A DNA stretch of 16,212 bases from Flavobacterium sp. (lineage in GTDB: Bacteria; Bacteroidota; Bacteroidia; Flavobacteriales; Flavobacteriaceae): assembly GCA_004296145.1 (NCBI GenBank), contig SEBM01000026.1:1-16212 (forward strand), written 5' to 3'. The position numbers were made by a program, and so were the translations under genes. The notes under the pieces are model-generated. The model was not told where the DNA came from. It made no database searches and was given only the letters and a program-made list of their open reading frames with translations. Of the stretch, positions 15,566-16,212 are shown one piece after another (position 1 is the first letter of the stretch; each line of letters opens with the position of its first letter).

Positions 15566-15573
15566 CAAAAATA
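15566..15573 (-). promoter_or_regulatory. Candidate -7 box for the DUF4293 gene
   Basis: The minus strand reads TATTTTTG, matching TAnnTTTG, 18 bp before the ATG. The surrounding region is very AT-rich, which makes chance matches likely, and no -33 TTG was found. No equivalent box for the divergent rho gene was recognised in this 183-bp intergenic stretch. Confidence 0.3.
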
Positions 15574-15731
15574 TATTTTCTTTTTTTAAAATACTATTGT
15601 ATGATAAGATTTTATTCGTATTATTGCATTATAATACCGTAAGCACTTCATACTGCGGTCAATTCAAAACAATTATCTACCTATTCTTTTTACAGTATTT
15701 CCGTTAAAATAATTAAATTCATAGAACATTC

Positions 15732-16212
15732 ATGTTTGATATTTCTGCATTAAAAGAAATGAAGCTTGCTGAGCTTCAAGAAATAGCTAAGTTAGCTAAA
15801 ACAATAAAGATTACGGGCGTTAAAAAAGAGGCTTTAATTAGCCAGATTTTAGCACATCAGGAAGCGACAGTATCGCCGCCGGCTAGCGTTGTGCCCGATG
15901 CAGAAACAGTTGATGATAAACCTAAAAGAGCAAGAATTGTTCCTGCAAAAAAAGCAGCGGTTGCCAAAAAAACACCGGTTTTAGAATTTGATAATGCAGA
16001 AGAAACTACTGAAAAAACAGAAGCTCAGGCAGTTGTAAATGAAACTCCAAAAGCGGAAGAGACAAAAAAGGAAACTGTAGCAGAAAAGAAAGGACCGAAA
16101 ATTGTAAAATTTAATAAATCTGCTTACGAGAAAAAGGTTGCTCAGCAAAAGGAAAAAGAAGCTTCAAAAGAAATTGTAGCTGAACCAGTACCTGAAAACA
16201 ATGATGCTCCGG
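15732..16212 (+). CDS. rho: Transcription termination factor Rho, N-terminal part (3' partial)
   Basis: The frame starts at ATG 15732 and is open to the window edge (160 codons). Residues 1-37 (MFDISALKEMKLAELQEIAK, ending LISQILAHQE) are a Rho N-terminal helical domain, which helps bind nascent RNA. From about residue 38 the sequence is low-complexity and rich in Lys, Glu, Ala and Val (KPKRARIVPAKKAAVAKK, TPKAEETKKETVAEKK). This matches the long disordered insertion in Bacteroidota Rho between the N-terminal domain and the RNA-binding fold. The ATPase core lies outside the window, so the call rests on the N-terminus, the insertion type and the DUF4293 neighbour. Confidence 0.85.
   Translation, partial: MFDISALKEMKLAELQEIAKLAKTIKITGVKKEALISQILAHQEATVSPPASVVPDAETVDDKPKRARIVPAKKAAVAKKTPVLEFDNAEETTEKTEAQAVVNETPKAEETKKETVAEKKGPKIVKFNKSAYEKKVAQQKEKEASKEIVAEPVPENNDAP

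Overview
The window reads as chromosomal DNA of a Flavobacterium-like member of the Bacteroidota. The base composition is AT-rich, there is a RagA/SusC–RagB/SusD outer-membrane pair, promoter -7 boxes match TAnnTTTG, ribosome-binding sites are weak, the gene next to rho belongs to the Bacteroidota-typical DUF4293 family, and Rho has a long charged N-terminal extension.

Left part (1-10002, all minus strand). In transcription order: a LytS-type sensor kinase with a periplasmic Cache-like sensor, a large secreted HExxHxxGxxH zinc metalloprotease, a SusC-type TonB-dependent transporter, a SusD-type surface lipoprotein, and a LytTR response regulator. The protease, SusC and SusD genes are 18 and 11 bp apart and form a tight operon. 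The kinase and regulator bracket them, which suggests a two-component-controlled protein or peptide scavenging locus. The regulator reading frame is abnormal. Near residue 217 its DNA-binding domain is cut short, and the frame continues without a stop into the C-terminal half of a TIR domain that runs off the window edge.

Middle part (10014-13404). An MsbA-like ABC exporter half-transporter and the tRNA pseudouridine synthase TruA lie on the minus strand. TruA is divergent from a YfcE-type metallophosphoesterase on the plus strand. The roughly 325 bp between the last two genes is packed with heptameric repeats, a 36-bp inverted repeat and a perfect 20-bp palindrome.

Right part (13406-16212). 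A NarL/LuxR-type response regulator and its NarX-like membrane histidine kinase form a two-gene minus-strand operon that ends one base from the phosphoesterase stop codon. It is preceded by a candidate promoter and an 8-bp inverted repeat that may be an operator. Next come a strong symmetrical terminator, the DUF4293 membrane protein gene, and, divergent from it, the 5' part of rho.

The housekeeping genes (ABC exporter, truA, phosphoesterase, DUF4293, rho) look like a stable backbone. The protease/SusCD locus and the LuxR/NarX pair look like accessory insertions. No tRNA, rRNA, CRISPR array, transposase or integrase was found.
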